Shown here: positions 45,636 to 57,693 of the stretch, in pieces
Position numbering within the stretch: position 1 is the stretch's first letter
Layout of the letters: each line of letters starts with the position of its first letter
DNA from: Hymenoscyphus infarciens
Lineage: Eukaryota; Ascomycota; Leotiomycetes; Helotiales; Helotiaceae
NCBI GenBank assembly: GCA_001414345.1
Contig: LLCB01000003.1
Location: forward strand, 1-64,000
Direction: 5' to 3'
DNA length: 64,000 nt
The notes under the pieces: model-generated
What the model was told of the DNA's origin: nothing
The model's input: the letters and a program-made list of their open reading frames with translations, nothing else
The model's database searches: none
Made by a program: the position numbers and the translations under genes

Positions 45636-47858
45636 TCACGGACGTCTGCTGCCACCAAGTCCAAGGCCTAACCCCCTCATGAATCTCACCTCGTCAGCAT
45701 TGCTCTCCAATGCCCTGCGCATTTTTTGCGAGTATTCACGCTCGTCGCTTTCCTTCTGAGCCTCTTCCGGGGTTTGTGGTCCCTTTTCCTCGAAATCCCC
45801 GGCGGAAAACCCTGGGCTGCTGGAAAAGCTTAGGAGTCCGATTTTCTCGCCCGTCCATAGCACCAAATCATCCTCATTCACGGCTCTTTCGCAGCACCTG
45901 TTGTGTGTATTGGCAAGTTTGATAACTATGTCGCCCGAGTCTTCATTGCCAAATATTCCACTAGGAGCCTCAACAGAATCATGAGAAATGTTCCATCTCC
46001 GGGCTTCGGTGAATCCATCACGCTCAAGCCACTTGAGATTTCCGCCACCATCAGAGACGACGATTCTTGTTCCATGGTTTGATACTGAGAGCAATTTGGA
46101 ATTGGAGGAAGTCTGTCGATTTTTCATTACCGAATTTTGCAAACTGCCAGCTGCCGGATTTGAGGAAATGGTAGAGAGGTAGGGATTTGGTGACAGACCA
46201 TACATCTCCAAGGAGCCTTTGCTGTTATACTCGCCGCATGCAATTAACGTCTTACCTGGTCGAGTTTTTGCATCCTCCACTTGCTGAATGGAAAGCTCGC
46301 CACGTCTTGCGAGATCCTTTTCCATTGAAGCAAATGGATAAGGGAGAGATGTCATGCTACAAAGTCTTGCCCCCGAATGTATGGAACCTCGGAGCCTGGG
46401 AAAATAACGTCGATCATAATTCAATATGCTAGGAAAACGCCCTGCAACGTAAATTTCACCATTGCCGTCCCATTCATCCCCAGAACTAGGCAGATGCAAG
46501 ATACTTAATGGTCCAGAATTGAGGTGCGCGTATATTGGGCTAGGTTCCGGGTTGAGGATGTTTCGGAAATCGGGCGAACTCGTACCGCTGAAGGACCCAA
46601 ATCCAGCAGCGTAAGAATCAAGCCGTGCGCTTTCGCTAGAGGAGTTGCCAGAGGACCTTCTTGTGCGGGGATCGTGGAGATAGAGAGATAAGTTGGTGCC
46701 GACTGTTAGTGGAACTGGGTATTTTGCTTCCGATAAGGCAGTGACCGTGAAAGGAAACGTCTCCCGACTAACCGCAGTGAGAGTTTGAAGGTCAATCTCA
46801 ATGATATCTGTGGAGTTCAGTTTGTGAGTATAGAATGGTTTAGAGTATCTCGAAAAAGAGAAGCAACGCATGCGTATAGGCTCAACAGGACGAAATATCT
46901 CGCAATCATCAAAGAAAAGCGCTAGATTGGTAGGATGAACTTGGCGAAGAATCTTCCAATTTCAGAAACCGTCAAAAACTTGATGCGCCCTTATGGCATA
47001 GATCTCTGGGAAGTTAAAGCGGAAAAGACCATACAAAGAAAACAAGTGGCTTAACACCGACATACCATTTTGGACAGCAATATATGCTCTCCTACGGGCG
47101 TTGTCTATGCTCACACAATCCGTAACCCCTGGGCTAATCAATTTTGAGTGATTGGCTGATTTATCGAGGCGAGCATTGTCAGGGAACAGAATTGCGGAGC
47201 TGCTTCTGGCGATTATGCTTCCCTTTCGGCCTTTTGTGCCTTCTATGTCCCAGATGCAGACACTTCCGTCATCCAATGGTGCTACCACAAGTGTTGAGTC
47301 GGAGCCCCCTTGCTCGGTATAAAGTCCCATGCCTCTAATTTCCAAGTGTTCATGCTGAGGACTTTCGCGACGGCGAGGCTGTTCCAGCCAACTTGTTTGG
47401 ATTGGTCCATTTCGGGCAATATATTCATCGTACCAGCCCACCTTCTCGTTCGGATAGCTAGGATCCCAGTTTGCTAGGATCCGTATCTTCTCGTTCGAGC
47501 GTTCCTTGAGATTTCGGGCCTCCTGTCGGGATTCTGCCAGCCTTGAATCGCCAAACCCATTCCCGTCAGCCAGAGCCCGGGCAAGATCGCGGAATTGAGG
47601 TTCTTGCGAGGAGTCGGTGTTGAGGAGCTCTTGTCTGCGGCGAAGGCTCTTGAGGAAAGCAGATTCTCGGAAGCAATGTTCCCGCCAGAATGTATCGTCT
47701 CGACCGATTTTCAGGAATTTCTTGCATACGCGTTGTAAAGTGACAACCTCAAGGGGTTCGAGAACTACTGTCTCATTAGTTCCGACGGGCGGTATAAAGG
47801 TAGAATGGGACTTGCAGGTAAAACAGTTGAGTATAACCTCGGCAGGTAGGGTATCCAT
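45636..47858 (-). CDS. F-box protein with WD40-like propeller
   Basis: Three exons, 47858-47816, 47767-47066 and 46807-45636, give 638 residues. The N-terminal F-box is LPAEVILNCF-TLVLEPLEVVTLQRVCKKFLKI, ending DDTFWREHCF. To join it, a 48-nt GC-AG intron (47815-47768, donor GCAAGT, branch ACTAAT) must be removed; without this, 16 extra residues would interrupt the F-box helix. Downstream are WD40-like strands (VVAPLDDGSVCIWDIEGTK, RAYIAVQN-DIIEIDLQTL, YLHDPRTRR, TLIACGEYNSKGSLEMYGL). The family would be a substrate receptor of an SCF ubiquitin ligase. The second intron is long (258 nt). The C-terminus is charged and ends in a Gly/Leu-rich tail. Confidence 0.83.
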
Positions 47859-49316
47859 TCTGAGAGACGGTATTGAACTGGAAGTTGTGAAATCTGGTGT
47901 ATGTCGTGGTATGCAGTGTAGGCATTTGTAGGTGGTAGGTAGCCTTGAGATCTTGCTGCTGGAATCACCGAGGCCGCCCGCGCTCGCTACTCGCTAGTGG
48001 AGCCGTGCTGGAAGACAAGGGTGCTTCTCTTTCTAACGACATCTGTCGACCAGCCTTCAGTGTCAATGACCGTGAAATGCTTCAGCAGCAGCGCAGCATC
48101 TACATTAAGACTTGAACATACGAATTTGGACAGGCTCGTACCAAGCAAGGTATGCTGACGAATGAAAATGAGTTGGAATACAGATCAGTCGAATGAGCAG
48201 AACCTCAATCGTTGCAAAGATCAAACGCACCGAGTCATCCATTTCCTAAGCAAACTTGTACCACAATGGATGAGCAAACGGGCTGGAAATCCAGTTGAGA
48301 AGAAGGAAGTATATTCAATTGGACCTGGCAAGTGGTGGGTAGTAAATCGCTTCCTCTTCCTTTGACCCTCCTAGACTGGCCAGAGCGGACAGTAGCTCTA
48401 TGTGTAATATATAGGCGATGACTGACAGATTAAAGGTGTTGGCTTTCCCAATAACAGACGCCCTAATGTATAAGCTGGAGAGGATACTGGGCATTACTCG
48501 GCGAAGACGTTTCATTGTGCGACACGGTTTAGGATAGTTGAAAGTATTGTTCGAGAAGATCTAGGAGAATGGGAAACTCAGGTCATTGCCTCTCCTAAAA
48601 GCCCTCGGCTCTCCTAAAAGCTTTCGGACAATACTCGTAACTATACGCAACAAATCATAGGTAGGGCTCAATCCAATGAGTGCGTGATGGATACTCTATA
48701 CTCTCGGACAGCTCTATACCCTCGGACAGGTAGACAACGTCTTTTTGGAGCGTAACCTACCTTGTGCACCTCAGTGGATTTATGCCTGCAGGTGGGCTGC
48801 TGGCTAGGTAGCTCCAGCCATGAGCAGTGAGTACTGTTGCTATTCTTCCATTGTAGGCGACGGGAGGCATGCGAAGCTGGAACAACCGCATTGCCTGGAA
48901 AATGGGAAGAAACGTAGGGGGTGGTAGTGTGATGGTATGTAGCTATGTAGGTATGTAGGTGGTCATTGAGGTAGGTGTATAGGTAGGTGTATAGGTAGGT
49001 ACCTTATCTGGTGAATATTGGAGGTGGTGCGCTTGTCTGCATGCAATTCTGCTCCCTCCACGCGTCTTGACTTCCAGACGACTTCCAGATCCAACACGCG
49101 ACAACAACAACAACAAATCTAAACACCCACCGATCCCACCCCATCCCACCACATCTCCATATCAGATATCTATACTGATATTCTTCACAACTTTCAATTG
49201 AACACCGCCGATCTCCCCTCACCAAACCTCATCCCGCCGATCTTCCCTCACCCCCCCCCTCTCATACCCCCTCAACACCACAAGAGGAGGCTATTTTGCC
49301 TGGCCATGTGTTAGCC
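47859..49316. other. Divergent intergenic region with GGTAGGT repeats
   Basis: 1.46 kb between the divergent F-box gene and the large membrane protein gene. It carries TCTCCTAAAAGC direct repeats (about 48590-48620) and TATGTAGGT/TATAGGTAGGT iterations (48937-49001). A C-run lies at about 49250. No gene is seen. Confidence 0.5.
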
Positions 49317-52300
49317 ATGGACACGCCACCATATTCGAGAGTCTCCAGGAGCGATAGAGATCCTCCGCAAAACACTAATGGCAATGGCGGCATTGAAGTT
49401 GTCAAGAGATCGGTACGATCTAGATCAGCGGTACCAGTGGATAGCTTCTCATACAGAGATGAATGGGCGCGCTCCAGAAGTCCCCTTTTGCGACGTGCAG
49501 GTCTTTCAACACAACAGAGTTCTCACTCGTTGGCCTCAGACCTAGAGCGACCTGCGACTGCCCGAAAGAGAACCCCCGTCTTTGATGATTTGCCCACCGC
49601 TTATTCTTTCGTTGTCTCAGCTAAAGCACGCCAAAGAGCCTCACAGGTCGCAACTTCCTATTCCGAAGAAAACTCAATTCCCCTCACCGACCTCAACCCG
49701 GAAAGTCTACACGATAAGCTCCCCCTCTTGGGCAACTTGCCGGCTCGCCCTCCACTGGCAGTCGTTCCAGCTTCGCGTCGCAATAGTGATCTAGACATTG
49801 TTTCCAGCGACGAGAGTCAGACACAGCTAGCCTCTGAGTCGGAGAAGCCTACTACTCAGTCCTCGGATCCTGATAGCAAGCCTGTAAGTAATGCTCCATT
49901 GTCTGTAATAATAATGTCAGTTCTGATGCGCTTCACAGTCAGGGACGCTAGGGAATTCCGTCCTTGCACACATCAAGAACGCACTCTCTATACAAACGGC
50001 AAGAGATGACCGATCTGACGAATATTCTGCTTCGCATTGGCACAAATGCAGCAGTGACCATATTGCAGATGCGATCAGGCGCGAATCTTTAAGAGTAAAG
50101 AAGCGCACACTGAGCCGCCAGCCGATTACATTGAACCTCTCCAAGGCATATCCTGGTTCCTCACAAGCCATGGACGGCGGCGGTTCATCAAACTACCATT
50201 CAACTATCGATGCTCACCCGCCAGATTCAATTCAACATGACGGTTGGAACCCCAGAAACGCACACTTTGGTGCTGATGTTTATGGTTGTCATCCTTTCCA
50301 CACCGGCGATGGATCAAGTATTCCAGAAGGAAGCACTGTTGGAAACATATACGCACATTACATGGGTTCAGAGGAGTCAAGTGATGATGGAAGAAGCGTG
50401 GGTATGTCTCCTAGGTCGCGAGACTATCCAAATCGACGGGCCTCGGGTCATGGTTTTCCTTCAAGTCCGAAAAATCAACGTCTAAGATTTCCTCCACTCC
50501 CTCCAAATCCCAAATTACTCGGGCCCGAAGCGCAGAGGCATCCGCCAAACTTCTCACTTCCCAAGCAGGCCAATCAGAACCTTGCAGTACAACATACCAT
50601 TCCTAGCCCTGGCGCAGGTTCCTTTCAGGACGTCAATAATTCGCGAAATCTTCTCGGAAATGCACAAGGCTCAAGGGCTCTAGTACATAATCAAGCTTCA
50701 GTTGGTGAGACTGGTCAGCTTGGTCTCCATCTCGCGGTAGAAAACCTGGAATTGATTAGGAGGCCAGGCAAGGGCAAAGGAAAGGCCAGCGCATATGATG
50801 GTTACAGCCCAGAAGTCATTATCTCTTCGGCGAATCCACCCGACGAATCGCCCGAAAACATCGATTTGCAGAAGAGATTGCCTTTGGAGAAGGAAGTAAG
50901 CAGGGCGCTTCGGAGAGCAAGTGGTTATAGTGTATACAGCGTTGGAAGCAACTCAACCAGTCCATGTGAGCGATATGAGGATTTGCCAAGCGAGACTCCA
51001 ACCTACCGGGCAATCAAGTCACTATTGAGAAGAAACGCAGAGATCATACCTCCTTCGGACACTGAGAGCACCAATGGGGAACGAAAAGAGCGACCTCAAG
51101 ATCAACCTTTCTTTGATCGACATGCTATTGCTTCGAAATGGGTCACGACTTGCCAGCGAACTACGGTTCGTGTGCCCATCAATCAAGTTTCTCTTCCCGA
51201 CTCGCCCCCCGACTCTCCACCTGAGGATTTCGATACCCCGTTTGGAGGTCGCCATGAAACCCCAGAAGAGGAGTTCAATGATTGGGAGACTGTCGGAGAA
51301 AGTGCTCTAGGAAGGCCACTCGGGTCAGATCTTCTTGGGGGCACTGTTCAAAGAGCAGGGAGTAGCATCGCTAATTGTTCGGACGACGACGCCTTAGGGA
51401 TGGATTCCTTCAGTTCGACAGACAGAATCACACAACACCCCGGTAATATACACTACTCGGGAGGCTATCGGCAAAGGGATCTCAAAAAGTCACGTATTCC
51501 TGTTTTCCTTCCTGTTTTCCGAGAACACAAAGTGAATGGGTACCTTTCCGATTCCACAAGAATCCGTCCTCCGCCAAATGCCCTCTATAAAACGCCTCCT
51601 CCATTGAAGAAACCACACGAAAATCCATTTCAAAGTCCACCACCAGAGGTCGTGTCTCGTGTCAAGCCGCCACACAGGCCGGCAAATGTGAACCTTTTCC
51701 CCCCACTTTCACATTCCCACGCGCACCGAGAGCCCGATGTTTCTGGCCAGAGGTTATATCAACCCAAGAAGCAGGTGGTAATAGCCCGGCGCTCATCGCA
51801 AGATTCTGGATGGATGGATGACTTTGGTGATCCAGGCCCTATGATCACCACTCCTACAGACCAGGTCTTAAGGGCTACAGCTCCAGAGTATTCTGCTGCA
51901 TGGCAACATGTGGTACCATATAACCACAATCACAAGGTCTCTGAGAAGAATCAAACCGTCGGATTTGTTGAGATGCAAACTTATGGTGGCAAAGCAGACC
52001 CGAAAAAGCAACGAGACCATAAACCTTTTGTAAAGGGTCCTCCTGGTGCTTTCTATCGCGACCTGCGCGAAGTCTCAACAAGTGAGGATAAGTTTGCAAG
52101 TTCTTCTCACCAGCTGAAGCGTTCAGCCAAGAATACGGCTCGTCGTAAGAGTGTCAAAGATCTCCCAACGAACACTCTCCGGCCACTTTCTCTTCTTACT
52201 GATCACAGACCTTCGACTCCGACAGATCAAACAAGCCGTGATCCAACAGAGACGCCAGGAAATGATTTCATATACCGATCGCCCCTTGCGCCCCCTAGAC

Positions 52301-52761
52301 GAAACAGCTGGAAGGAATTATACACTGAATCTCAAATGGAACGAATTTGCAATGCCGCAAAATCTGATGGCATGTTCGGCCCACAGCCGACCCTTTCGGG
52401 GGGGTTCAGGCAGTCTACGAAGAGCACTGGGTCACAAAAGCGACTGTTTGAGGCTCCACGACTCGCAGTTTTCTCAAGACATTCATCCAATCAAACAGGA
52501 CTTGTTCGTCAAAAGAGAAAACTCTCGACTGTTGTTCTATGTCTCTGCACTCTCTTTCCCCCGATGCTTGTCCTATATGCAATGGGTGCACTTGATGGGA
52601 TTGTGAGTTGCTGGACTCGAGGCCAATGTTCTTCGTTTGGGAGGGGACATAAAAGGGTAGCGTGCATACTAATGTATATCTGGGGCTTACTTTTGTTACT
52701 TGGCCTGGTAGCTTTCCTTGTTTGCTGGTTTGTGTTCTTGCATCCACCCGGTTCTGCTTGA
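49317..52761 (+). CDS. Large disordered protein with two C-terminal transmembrane helices
   Basis: Exons 49317-49883 and 49939-52761 (55-nt intron) give 1129 residues. The start at 49317 has a strong context (GCCATGG); the in-frame ATG at 49296 would add seven residues. Almost the whole chain is rich in S, P, N, D and R without recognisable domains. It contains Pro-rich SPPDSPPED-type stretches and a basic patch (KRSAKNTARRKSVKD). The last about 90 residues hold two hydrophobic spans, STVVLCLCTLFPPMLVLYAM and MYIWGLLLLLGLVAFLVCWF, separated by a short Cys-containing loop. It is thus tail-anchored by a hairpin, with a big, probably cytosolic, N-terminal part. Function unknown; I see no homology to a named family. 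Confidence 0.72.
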
Positions 52762-53274
52762 ACTGGAAGCCTCGTTGTGGTGAGGACTTAGGTCTTAGGT
52801 CTTATGTGTGAGTATGTGCTGCTTTGGTGTCCAAAAATGGGTCAAGGCGATGCTCTTTATCTTTGAGGATGTTCTGGACCTCGTCATCTGCTCAGAACTT
52901 TGGTTGGACATGGATGGCAAATTGATTGGGAAAAACATGTATGAGTTGCTTTTGCTTTATGGAAAAGGCGTCGGCTGAAGGTTTGAAACTTTGGTGGTTT
53001 CCCCGGTCATTTGTTAGTTTGTAGAGTATCGGGAATTTGAAATATTGAAAAGATGATCAGTTGAGACCTTGAAGTCGTCAATTATTGAAGTGATCGAAAA
53101 GCTTCTCAATCATTTCGGTGAGGTGATGGGGACTGTCCACGTGACCGATCATCTTGCCAAGAAATGATGGCAACCTGAACACCTGCTTGTTTCGCCAGAA
53201 CCAAGTTGGAACATCTCGACCTCCGACCACCCACCCACCACTTAATATCCTCCACTTCCTTCTCTGAGCGAGGC
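52762..53274. other. Intergenic
   Basis: 3' flank of the large membrane protein gene and promoter of mS38. No gene is seen. Confidence 0.5.
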
Positions 53275-54409
53275 ATGTTCTCCTCATCCGTTCGGAGGGT
53301 AGCCTCGACAACCCCCTCTGTACCGATTGCCTCTTCCTTCGCCAGCTGTGCGTCTCGAGCCGCAGCCGTTCAAGCGCTTTCATACCGAACACACCAGAGA
53401 CGATACTCGTCTTCGAAACCTTCGAGCCCTGCAGATGGATCGAAAGGCGTAGCCCAGAGTGGCCCTGCTGCTGCTATTGCGCAGAAAGGCTCAAGGGGGA
53501 GCAGAAAGAAGAACAAGGATGCGAATGCGAATGCGAATGGAAAGGGCAAGGAGGAATCTGGAGATAATCTTCCGAGAGTGCCCAGTACCCAGCATATTGC
53601 TTTTAACCGTAAGGCTTCTGGGTCTCATCTATTCCATTCATGTTGGCTAATGTTCTGTAGAAATATCTGCCTCGGACTTCTTTTCCCTCCACCGCCCAAT
53701 TTCCCTCACCCATAGTTTCCCGCAAGCTGTAACGGACGAAGCCTTTGCCGCCATCTTTGCACCCCGTCCGAAATCGAATCCTAAACCTTCCGAAGTCATC
53801 TCGACACTTTCTCGTACGGTGGAAAACTTGGATACGATCACCGGCGAAATAAAGAAACTGAACATAGACAACCCACAAGAAGAATGGACCGAGGAGACAG
53901 ACGAGTTACGTGCGGCTATAACAGCCGAATCAAATAAGAAAACGGAAACACAGCATCTTGATTCTCCCCCAGAAGAATCTGCCATGACATTTCCCCAACA
54001 TATCCTGTCTGGAAAATACCGACCTTTCAGTCCTCCCCCAGCACCTATACCCATGAACACACCGGAATCCCTCGCAGCAGGAGCTGAGGCAGCAGCCGAA
54101 GCACAAGAAACGCAACACCGTACTTATACCGCTGTTCTTACCATCTCAGAATCAACCGATCAAAATGGGGATGTCACATATCACGCGCATAGCTCGCCTC
54201 TTGTTTCCGAAGATCAACCAGCTAGCACCCGATTTCTAGAGCGGATGCAAGCCCGGCAGGAACGATACCGAGTACAACGAGGGGTGGAGTTGAGTGGCAT
54301 GTTCGCCATTAGCGTGAAGAGACAAAGAAAGCTCAAGATGAAGAAGCACAAGTACAAGAAACTCATGCGACGCACAAGAAATTTGAGACGGAGGTTAGAT
54401 CGTAATTAG
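53275..54409 (+). CDS. COX24: Mitochondrial small-ribosomal-subunit protein mS38 (Cox24/AURKAIP1 type)
   Basis: Exons 53275-53608 and 53661-54409 give 360 residues. The N-terminus is Ser/Arg-rich (SSSVRRVAST, then THQRRYSSS), as a mitochondrial presequence is. The last about 30 residues contain the strongly basic motif SVKRQRKLKMKKHKYKK followed by RRTRNLRRRL, the signature of the Cox24/AURKAIP1 domain (mS38). In yeast Cox24 is needed for COX1 mRNA processing or translation. The middle part is variable, as in other filamentous fungi. A KDANANANANGKGKE low-complexity repeat lies near residue 85. The 52-nt intron joins AFN to ISASDFF. Upstream ATG at 53206 would lengthen the leader and is not preferred. 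Confidence 0.85.
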
Positions 54410-55512
54410 ACGGGGCAGTCATTTCATTGTATTTGGTTCATGTGTATTGGGTGTACAGGGAATTTTTCATTTTTGTTGGTTCCGTGGGGGTTGAGGCTAT
54501 CTCCTGGGCCATTCGAGCATAGCATCGCCTCTCTCAAATGGGAGGTTCGTTCACTGAACTTGTGTGTCTCTTTTTTACATGTGACTTTCTATATCATTAA
54601 CCTATGTGATTATTCTACTAATAGACGCTTCAATTCCATACGTGCAAGTACATACAGTTATCATGGCAAGTGCCAATTACATTTGTTCAAGGAAGGACCA
54701 GGACTGTATATTCTTCTTCTATAATCTCTGCTGCTTATCTAGTTTGCCGCAGGTTCAATATTCATTCGTCTTGTCGAACAATTGTTGAACGTCGAGGCTT
54801 GACCCGTTTTCTATGTCTGAGTTTCGTTTTGGCTAGGTAGCCCGGGTCCTTTCTTTGGGCGGGGGAGACCTGAGGATCCATGGGCTGTGAGTTTTGCCTT
54901 CCTTTCTCAATTGGTTGAACCTCGAGTCCTGTCTACGGGATGAGGGCAGATATCACGAGTTCAATGACTCGTGGTGCGGTCTTCCTCTAGTTCCAATGTC
55001 AACCTTGTGATGGAGTGTACACTGAGAGTCAAAAGTCACAGTCCTAAGATATTCGATGTACATATTATTTGCTCAAGCTCGCGCGCCTAGAGCCAAGGTC
55101 CGGTCGCTTTTCCCTTCGAATGTGACAATGCATTCAGAAATAGGGACTCCTCCCATAACCGAATCAAATTCAACATCTTGTGAGAGATTGACTCGAAAAT
55201 GAAGATGCAGACTTTCCGGTTTTTTTAGCCGGTGAATAGATTTGGTGAAAGTAATGATGGGAAGTTGTAAGATCTTATCCCCCTTGCTTAAACGAGCTTA
55301 CCTTACCCAAGCGAGGTGAAGTCTTGTTTGCTGCGTCTAAGCATGGCCCCCATTTTGTGAACAGAGGGTCAGTGAAGATGGTTATGTTCTCTGGGCCAAG
55401 ACTGAAGGCGCCTCGAAAAAGTCTTTTAATCCCGGCATTTTGATACATTGAGAGTTTCCCTCACACACACAATCAACAACACCAACATCGAAGTGATACG
55501 CTTTCCAACTCC
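54410..55512. other. Intergenic
   Basis: 3' flank of mS38 and promoter of the 2EXR locus. Just before 55512 a CACACACA tract and CAACAACACCAACA leader are seen. No gene is supported. Confidence 0.5.
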
Positions 55513-55737
55513 ATGAAGACTGAAGAACCACCTAAATACGAGCAGAAGCATTCTGCAACCGGTATCTCCCAGACAACAGACTCGCAGAACCCTACGACAC
55601 CACCCAAGCGAGCAACCCCCAAGACTCCTGAAGCTCCAGGAGGAGACACGCCACGAGAAGCCAAAGAGAAAATGCGCACTCCTCCATCACCAACACCGAC
55701 AAAAAGAAGATCATCACTCTATAAGCAGAAAAGATGA
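55513..55737 (+). CDS. Short Pro/Thr/Lys-rich ORF overlapping the 2EXR start
   Basis: A 74-codon ORF (MKTEEPPKYEQKH ... SSLYKQKR) whose TGA stop overlaps the ATG of the following 2EXR gene in the tetranucleotide ATGA (55734-55737). It could be a long upstream ORF that controls the main gene by reinitiation. Alternatively it is the true N-terminal exon of a longer protein separated by a frameshift. Composition (KRATPKTPEAPGG, PPSPTPTKRR) suits a disordered N-terminal tail. I see no splice pair that would fuse the two frames. Confidence 0.45.
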   Translation: MKTEEPPKYEQKHSATGISQTTDSQNPTTPPKRATPKTPEAPGGDTPREAKEKMRTPPSPTPTKRRSSLYKQKR

Positions 55738-56516
55738 CTTCTCGAGGTTATATATCTCCTTTTGCCCTCGAGGTCCGGCGCATAAGCGAGTTCGGGAAAT
55801 TTTCCTCGCTGCCACCTGAGTGCCGTATCATCATCTGGAACTTTGCTCGACCAGGACCACGATATATCAAGTTATCTTGCAAAACTTGCAAGAACTGTCC
55901 AAGAAGCGAAATAGGACCTGGTTGCACATTCTGTCATCCCCTCCACAGCCGTGCACCTCCACCGGCTTTATTGCACGTCAACCGCGAGAGTCGTGCCATT
56001 GCCTTGAAGTGGTACACCCTATCATTTGGATGGATTGCCTTGGGGCCAACAAGAAAGACATATTTTGACTGGGAACGCGATGGTTTGATTTGGGACGACG
56101 ATCGTGACAGCGCGGGAACTGTGAATTTAATTCAGTTGAACATATTAGACATAGCGAGACTTAAGCACATTCTTTTCTGTGGCCTCGACACCAAACATAA
56201 TCCGGGCCATAGAGCTGATAAGGCAATTATGTTGAACTGGTTCAAGGGTCTGGAGTCGAATATGGACATTAGGGTTCGACCAAGAGGGATTGACCGAGGA
56301 TTTGTCGAGTTTGACGACAAAGATTTGGACACGAAAAACTTCAGAGTAAGAGCTATTTTATTGATCATGGAGATTGGGTGGAAGGTTCGAAATATGTGTT
56401 CTGCGTTCATGCGCCTGGGGTCGTCACCGTGGTCGTTCTATTGCGGAGTTTTTGTTGGTCTTCTTACAGCTTTACTTTGGGAGTGTGAGAAGATGTTGTG
56501 GAATTATTGGATGTAA
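55734..56516 (+). CDS. 2EXR-domain protein
   Basis: Single exon, 260 residues. FGKFSSLPPECRIIIWNFARPGPR is the first half of the fungal 2EXR domain (F-x-LPxE-R--IW). It is followed by a Cys-rich insert (CKTCKNCPRSEIGPGCTFC, possibly zinc-binding) and the second element APPPALLHVNRESRAIALKWY. The C-terminal part is unremarkable but has a hydrophobic stretch (WSFYCGVFVGLLTALLW) that could cross a membrane. 2EXR proteins are a large, fast-evolving fungal family of unknown biochemistry, often near repeats. The start is the ATG in the ATGA overlap; whether the preceding ORF belongs to the same protein is open. Confidence 0.78.
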   Translation: MTSRGYISPFALEVRRISEFGKFSSLPPECRIIIWNFARPGPRYIKLSCKTCKNCPRSEIGPGCTFCHPLHSRAPPPALLHVNRESRAIALKWYTLSFGWIALGPTRKTYFDWERDGLIWDDDRDSAGTVNLIQLNILDIARLKHILFCGLDTKHNPGHRADKAIMLNWFKGLESNMDIRVRPRGIDRGFVEFDDKDLDTKNFRVRAILLIMEIGWKVRNMCSAFMRLGSSPWSFYCGVFVGLLTALLWECEKMLWNYWM

Positions 56517-56995
56517 ATCTTCACTGGGGAATTGTCGGTTGCTAGATTCTACGAGTGGTGAGCTGAAAGGTATTCTGTGAGGCATCTGTGGTGCTTCAGA
56601 GTCTGGACACAGGGGATATACTTTATGGGTGGAGATGTTGGACGGTCAGATTGAAGCCAATGATAAAGGGCTTCTTCTCCATTCGCTTGGAGGAAGAATT
56701 GGACTTTCGATAGCACTTCATTCTGAGAAGTATACACTTTCTGAAATACGATGGGCAAATAGGGACTTTAGGTGTGCATGAGTATTGGGCAAACAAAACT
56801 AACATTGCAAAGACAGCAAAGATTGAAAAACTGGTCTCAATTGTAATATCCCAGTGATAATCTCAAATTATCAGACACCCAGCGACGAAGTCTAAAGACC
56901 AATAAAGCTAGACTTGCTAACCAAAAGAAAGGAAAATAGTACAGCAAGTACCATCGAGGCCTTTTCCAACTCTAAACTCTGCCGATCATCGTTCA
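56517..56995. other. Intergenic
   Basis: 3' flanks of the converging 2EXR and LysM genes. No gene is seen. Confidence 0.5.
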
Positions 56996-57589
56996 CTACA
57001 AAACGCGAGATCTCCGGGACTTTCGCTTAGGCGCTTTTGATGCTTTTGGAGTTGTTGCACTTGCTCCTCCCGTAGACTGAGGAGCATTCGTCGCTGTACC
57101 ATTTCCAGCCCCTGATCCCGTCTTTCCACACAACGGGACATTGATCACATCTCCAACCGCGATCTTACTCGGATCCGCGATTTGGGTATTTACCGCCAAT
57201 AAACTCGCTGGTGCTATCCCCAGCTTCTCCTTCGCAATTATATTGAAGGTATCGCCCGCTACAACCGTCACTGTCGAGGCGGTCCCGTTCGAACATACTG
57301 CGGTCGGCTCGACTGATGGCTTTGGGGCGGGAGCGACACAAGCGGCGTTCGGAATGTTGATTATGTCTCCTGGGTTGATGAGTTTTATGTTTGCGATTTG
57401 AGGGTTTACGAAGGTGGTTTGCGCGAGGGTGACTTTGTTCGCGTCTGAGATGGAGGAAAGACTATCGCCTGCTTTGACGGTGACTGTTGAAGCAATATCG
57501 CAGTTGGTTCCGATTGTCGCATTTTGGGCGAGAGTGGTTGGTAATATGAGGAGTCCCAGACTCAGGAAAGAATAGATTGAAGTTTGCAT
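56996..57589 (-). CDS. Secreted two-LysM protein, effector-like
   Basis: Single exon, 197 residues. Signal peptide at residues 1-21 (MQTSIYSFLSLGLLILPTTLA). Two LysM domains: residues 35-80 (TVTVKAGDSLSSIS ... NPGDIINIP) and 105-152 (TVTVVAGDTFNIIA ... VGDVINVP). Four cysteines (30, 84, 99, 154) flank the domains and could form disulfides. The tail is Thr/Ser/Ala/Gly-rich and ends with a basic cluster (KRKSRRSRVL). LysM binds chitin or N-acetylglucosamine polymers; small secreted LysM-only proteins of this type hide fungal chitin from host immunity or protect hyphae. No catalytic domain or GPI signal is seen. The promoter holds a strong inverted repeat, listed separately. Confidence 0.9.
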   Translation of the reverse strand: MQTSIYSFLSLGLLILPTTLAQNATIGTNCDIASTVTVKAGDSLSSISDANKVTLAQTTFVNPQIANIKLINPGDIINIPNAACVAPAPKPSVEPTAVCSNGTASTVTVVAGDTFNIIAKEKLGIAPASLLAVNTQIADPSKIAVGDVINVPLCGKTGSGAGNGTATNAPQSTGGASATTPKASKAPKRKSRRSRVL

Positions 57590-57693
57590 TATGGATGTTG
57601 GGAGGCTTGATATTAAAAAGATTATCTCGAGGTGTGTTGTTTGATAGCTGGCTGTGAGGTGTCTTCGCTTTCTCTTATATCAAGATATTACTT

